Part shown: piece after piece, positions 60,505-61,441 of the stretch
Numbering within the stretch: position 1 is the first letter of the stretch
How the letters are laid out: each line of letters opens with the position of its first letter
DNA from: Lachnospiraceae bacterium
Lineage (GTDB): Bacteria; Bacillota; Clostridia; Lachnospirales; Lachnospiraceae
Length of the DNA: 61,441 bases
Assembly: GCA_017467805.1 (NCBI GenBank)
Contig: JAFUKJ010000107.1
Span: 1-61,441, forward strand
Direction: 5' to 3'
Translations under genes and position numbers: made by a program
The notes under the pieces: model-generated
The model's input: the letters and a program-made list of their open reading frames with translations, nothing else
The model's database searches: none
What the model was told of the DNA's origin: nothing

Positions 60505-60542
60505 AAAAATCCCCTAAAGCCACCCATAGCTTTAGAGGATTC
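60505..60542 (-). terminator. Intrinsic terminator of fliS
   Basis: AATCCTCTAAAGC pairs with GCTTTAGGGGATT (one G-U) and is followed on the minus strand by TTTTTTG. It isolates fliS from the LytTR gene. Confidence 0.88.
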
Positions 60543-60568
60543 TCTATACCCCTATTTAATTTTTTATC

Positions 60569-61045
60569 CTACGCAAAATACCCCCGCTTTGCGTCATAGC
60601 CTACGACATTCTCGTTTACATCGGTCTTGCCGTAGGTAAAGCCTGCGTATACCGTCTGGATATTCGCCATCAAAGGCTCCGAATCGTCCTGACTGCTAAT
60701 CGTGTAATAAGCGTCATGGAGCTTTGTGAAAATCATTGTCACTACATCCAGATTGTCAAGCTTATAGCCATACATATCTGCTGCCAGCTCTCTGTCAGCA
60801 AAGCAGTACAGCTGGAATAAATTCTTCGACAACTCATACTGGAAGTTCAGAGTGGTACGCATCTGACCAATGCACTCTCTTGCCATCTTCAGATTGGTAA
60901 CAAACTCTTTTCTATCATCATTATGAAATGCATTCTTAGCATCCTCAAGGTACACCAATAGCATTTCATATACGATAACTACCAGCTGTGTTTTATTTGC
61001 ACTTGTGATTCTTCTTGTAAATCCCTGTTTTGTTTCAGTTGTCAT
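60569..61045 (-). CDS. fliS: FliS-like flagellin export chaperone
   Basis: The 158-aa helical protein matches FliS: the N-terminal ITSANKTQLVVIVYEMLLVYLEDA and RECIGQMRTTLNFQYELSKNLFQLYCFADREL. FliS binds the C-terminal disordered part of flagellin in the cytosol and prevents premature polymerisation. It lies directly downstream of flagellin. The C-terminus is about 30 residues longer than in Bacillus. Confidence 0.86.
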   Translation of the reverse strand: MTTETKQGFTRRITSANKTQLVVIVYEMLLVYLEDAKNAFHNDDRKEFVTNLKMARECIGQMRTTLNFQYELSKNLFQLYCFADRELAADMYGYKLDNLDVVTMIFTKLHDAYYTISSQDDSEPLMANIQTVYAGFTYGKTDVNENVVGYDAKRGYFA

Positions 61046-61087
61046 ATTGTAACCTTAGTCCTTTCCAGGTCTTGAATTCCCCCAATA

Positions 61088-61107
61088 TAAGCCATAGCTA
61101 CGGCTTA
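61088..61107 (-). terminator. Hairpin after the flagellin gene
   Basis: ATAAGCC/GGCTTAT with a 6-nt centre, 25 nt after the flagellin stop. No T tract follows, so it may stabilise the mRNA rather than terminate it. Confidence 0.5.
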
Positions 61108-61132
61108 TGCGACCTGCATAACTTATTAATAA

Positions 61133-61441
61133 TTACTGTAACAGCTGTAATACGGACTGTGGTCTCTCGTTAGCCTGGGCAAGCATTGCTGTAGAAGACT
61201 CTACCAATACCTGCACTGTTGAATATTCTGTCATCTCAGTTGCCATATCAACATCCATAATTCGAGAATATGCTGCTGTCATATTCTCTGTAGTTGTATC
61301 AAGATTTGTGATTGTATGCTCAATACGATTTGCATACGCACCAATCTTAGAACGAATCGATGAAAGCTGGTTAATTGCATCGCCGATTGTATCAATCGCT
61401 GCTGTAGCCTTCTCCTCTGTTGTGATATCGAGCTTATCAAC
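61133..61441 (-). CDS. Flagellin (partial, C-terminus only)
   Basis: The last 102 codons of a minus-strand flagellin. The conserved C-terminal D0/D1 helices are clear: SSIRSKIGAYANRIEHTITN, then MTAAYSRIMDVDMATEMTEY, and the terminal SSTAMLAQANERPQSVLQLLQ. The start is beyond the right edge. Such termini recognise TLR5 in the host (family knowledge). Confidence 0.96.
   Translation of the reverse strand, partial: VDKLDITTEEKATAAIDTIGDAINQLSSIRSKIGAYANRIEHTITNLDTTTENMTAAYSRIMDVDMATEMTEYSTVQVLVESSTAMLAQANERPQSVLQLLQ

Noticed and set aside
1-61441. tRNA, rRNA or insertion-sequence elements
   Set aside because: No cloverleaf, rRNA-like stretch, or transposase with terminal inverted repeats was recognised; the Rpn gene lacks such ends.

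Overview
This window looks like chromosomal DNA of a flagellated, pilus-bearing member of the Lachnospiraceae (Clostridia). The evidence is low-to-moderate GC content, AGGAGG-type ribosome binding sites, a CarD regulator, a Firmicutes-type Tad/Flp pilus locus with DUF5702 and FHA/DUF6382 proteins, AgrC/AgrA-like LytTR signalling, and a fliS-flagellin pair at the right edge. Species cannot be fixed from sequence alone. Most genes lie on the minus strand. No rRNA, tRNA, CRISPR array or complete insertion sequence was recognised.

Layout. 1-1.45 kb: the start of an Rrf2 regulator with its own operator, and a plasmid-type Rep_3 initiator gene. 1.46-10.1 kb: a minus-strand operon (LytTR response regulator, GHKL kinase, MoxR ATPase, DUF58, DUF4129-like membrane protein) diverging from a heterodimeric ABC exporter whose promoter region carries helically phased direct repeats. 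10.2-20.3 kb: ordinary chromosome (membrane diguanylate cyclase, ECF sigma/anti-sigma pair, CarD, 2-hydroxyacid dehydrogenase, pgi, TSCPD protein, murG, MFS transporter). 20.4-39.4 kb: an accessory stretch of small, tightly packed genes: CPBP proteases, two membrane-tailed XRE regulators with an unannotated 53-aa peptide gene between them, six GNAT acetyltransferases, two NUDIX hydrolases, a phosphotransferase, HAD and HD enzymes, an Rpn nuclease, an orphan lipoprotein, dcd, and several decayed genes. 39.4-39.65 kb: an unusual array of four related dyads. 39.7-46 kb: HIT protein, flavodoxin-SCP2 fusion, two-component system, glycosyltransferase and DedA protein.

46.1-56 kb: a complete-looking Tad pilus operon (prepilin peptidase, TadZ, TadA, TadB, TadC, a 55-aa Flp pilin, DUF5702/TadG-like, TadE-like with duplicated Cys motifs, a second prepilin peptidase, TadE, FHA) from one promoter next to a 12-bp palindrome. 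The TadB N-terminus is encoded by a frame-preserving 39-bp tandem repeat.

56.2-60.5 kb is the most interesting region. A stand-alone LytTR regulator lies upstream of three direct repeats phased at 20-21 bp, an extended -10 promoter, a 57-aa two-helix protein, and two Gly/Ala-rich double-glycine-leader peptides that resemble two-peptide bacteriocins. These are followed by decayed LspA-like and CPBP-like genes and further small membrane proteins. No C39-peptidase exporter is in the window. 60.5 kb to the end: fliS and the 3' part of a flagellin gene.
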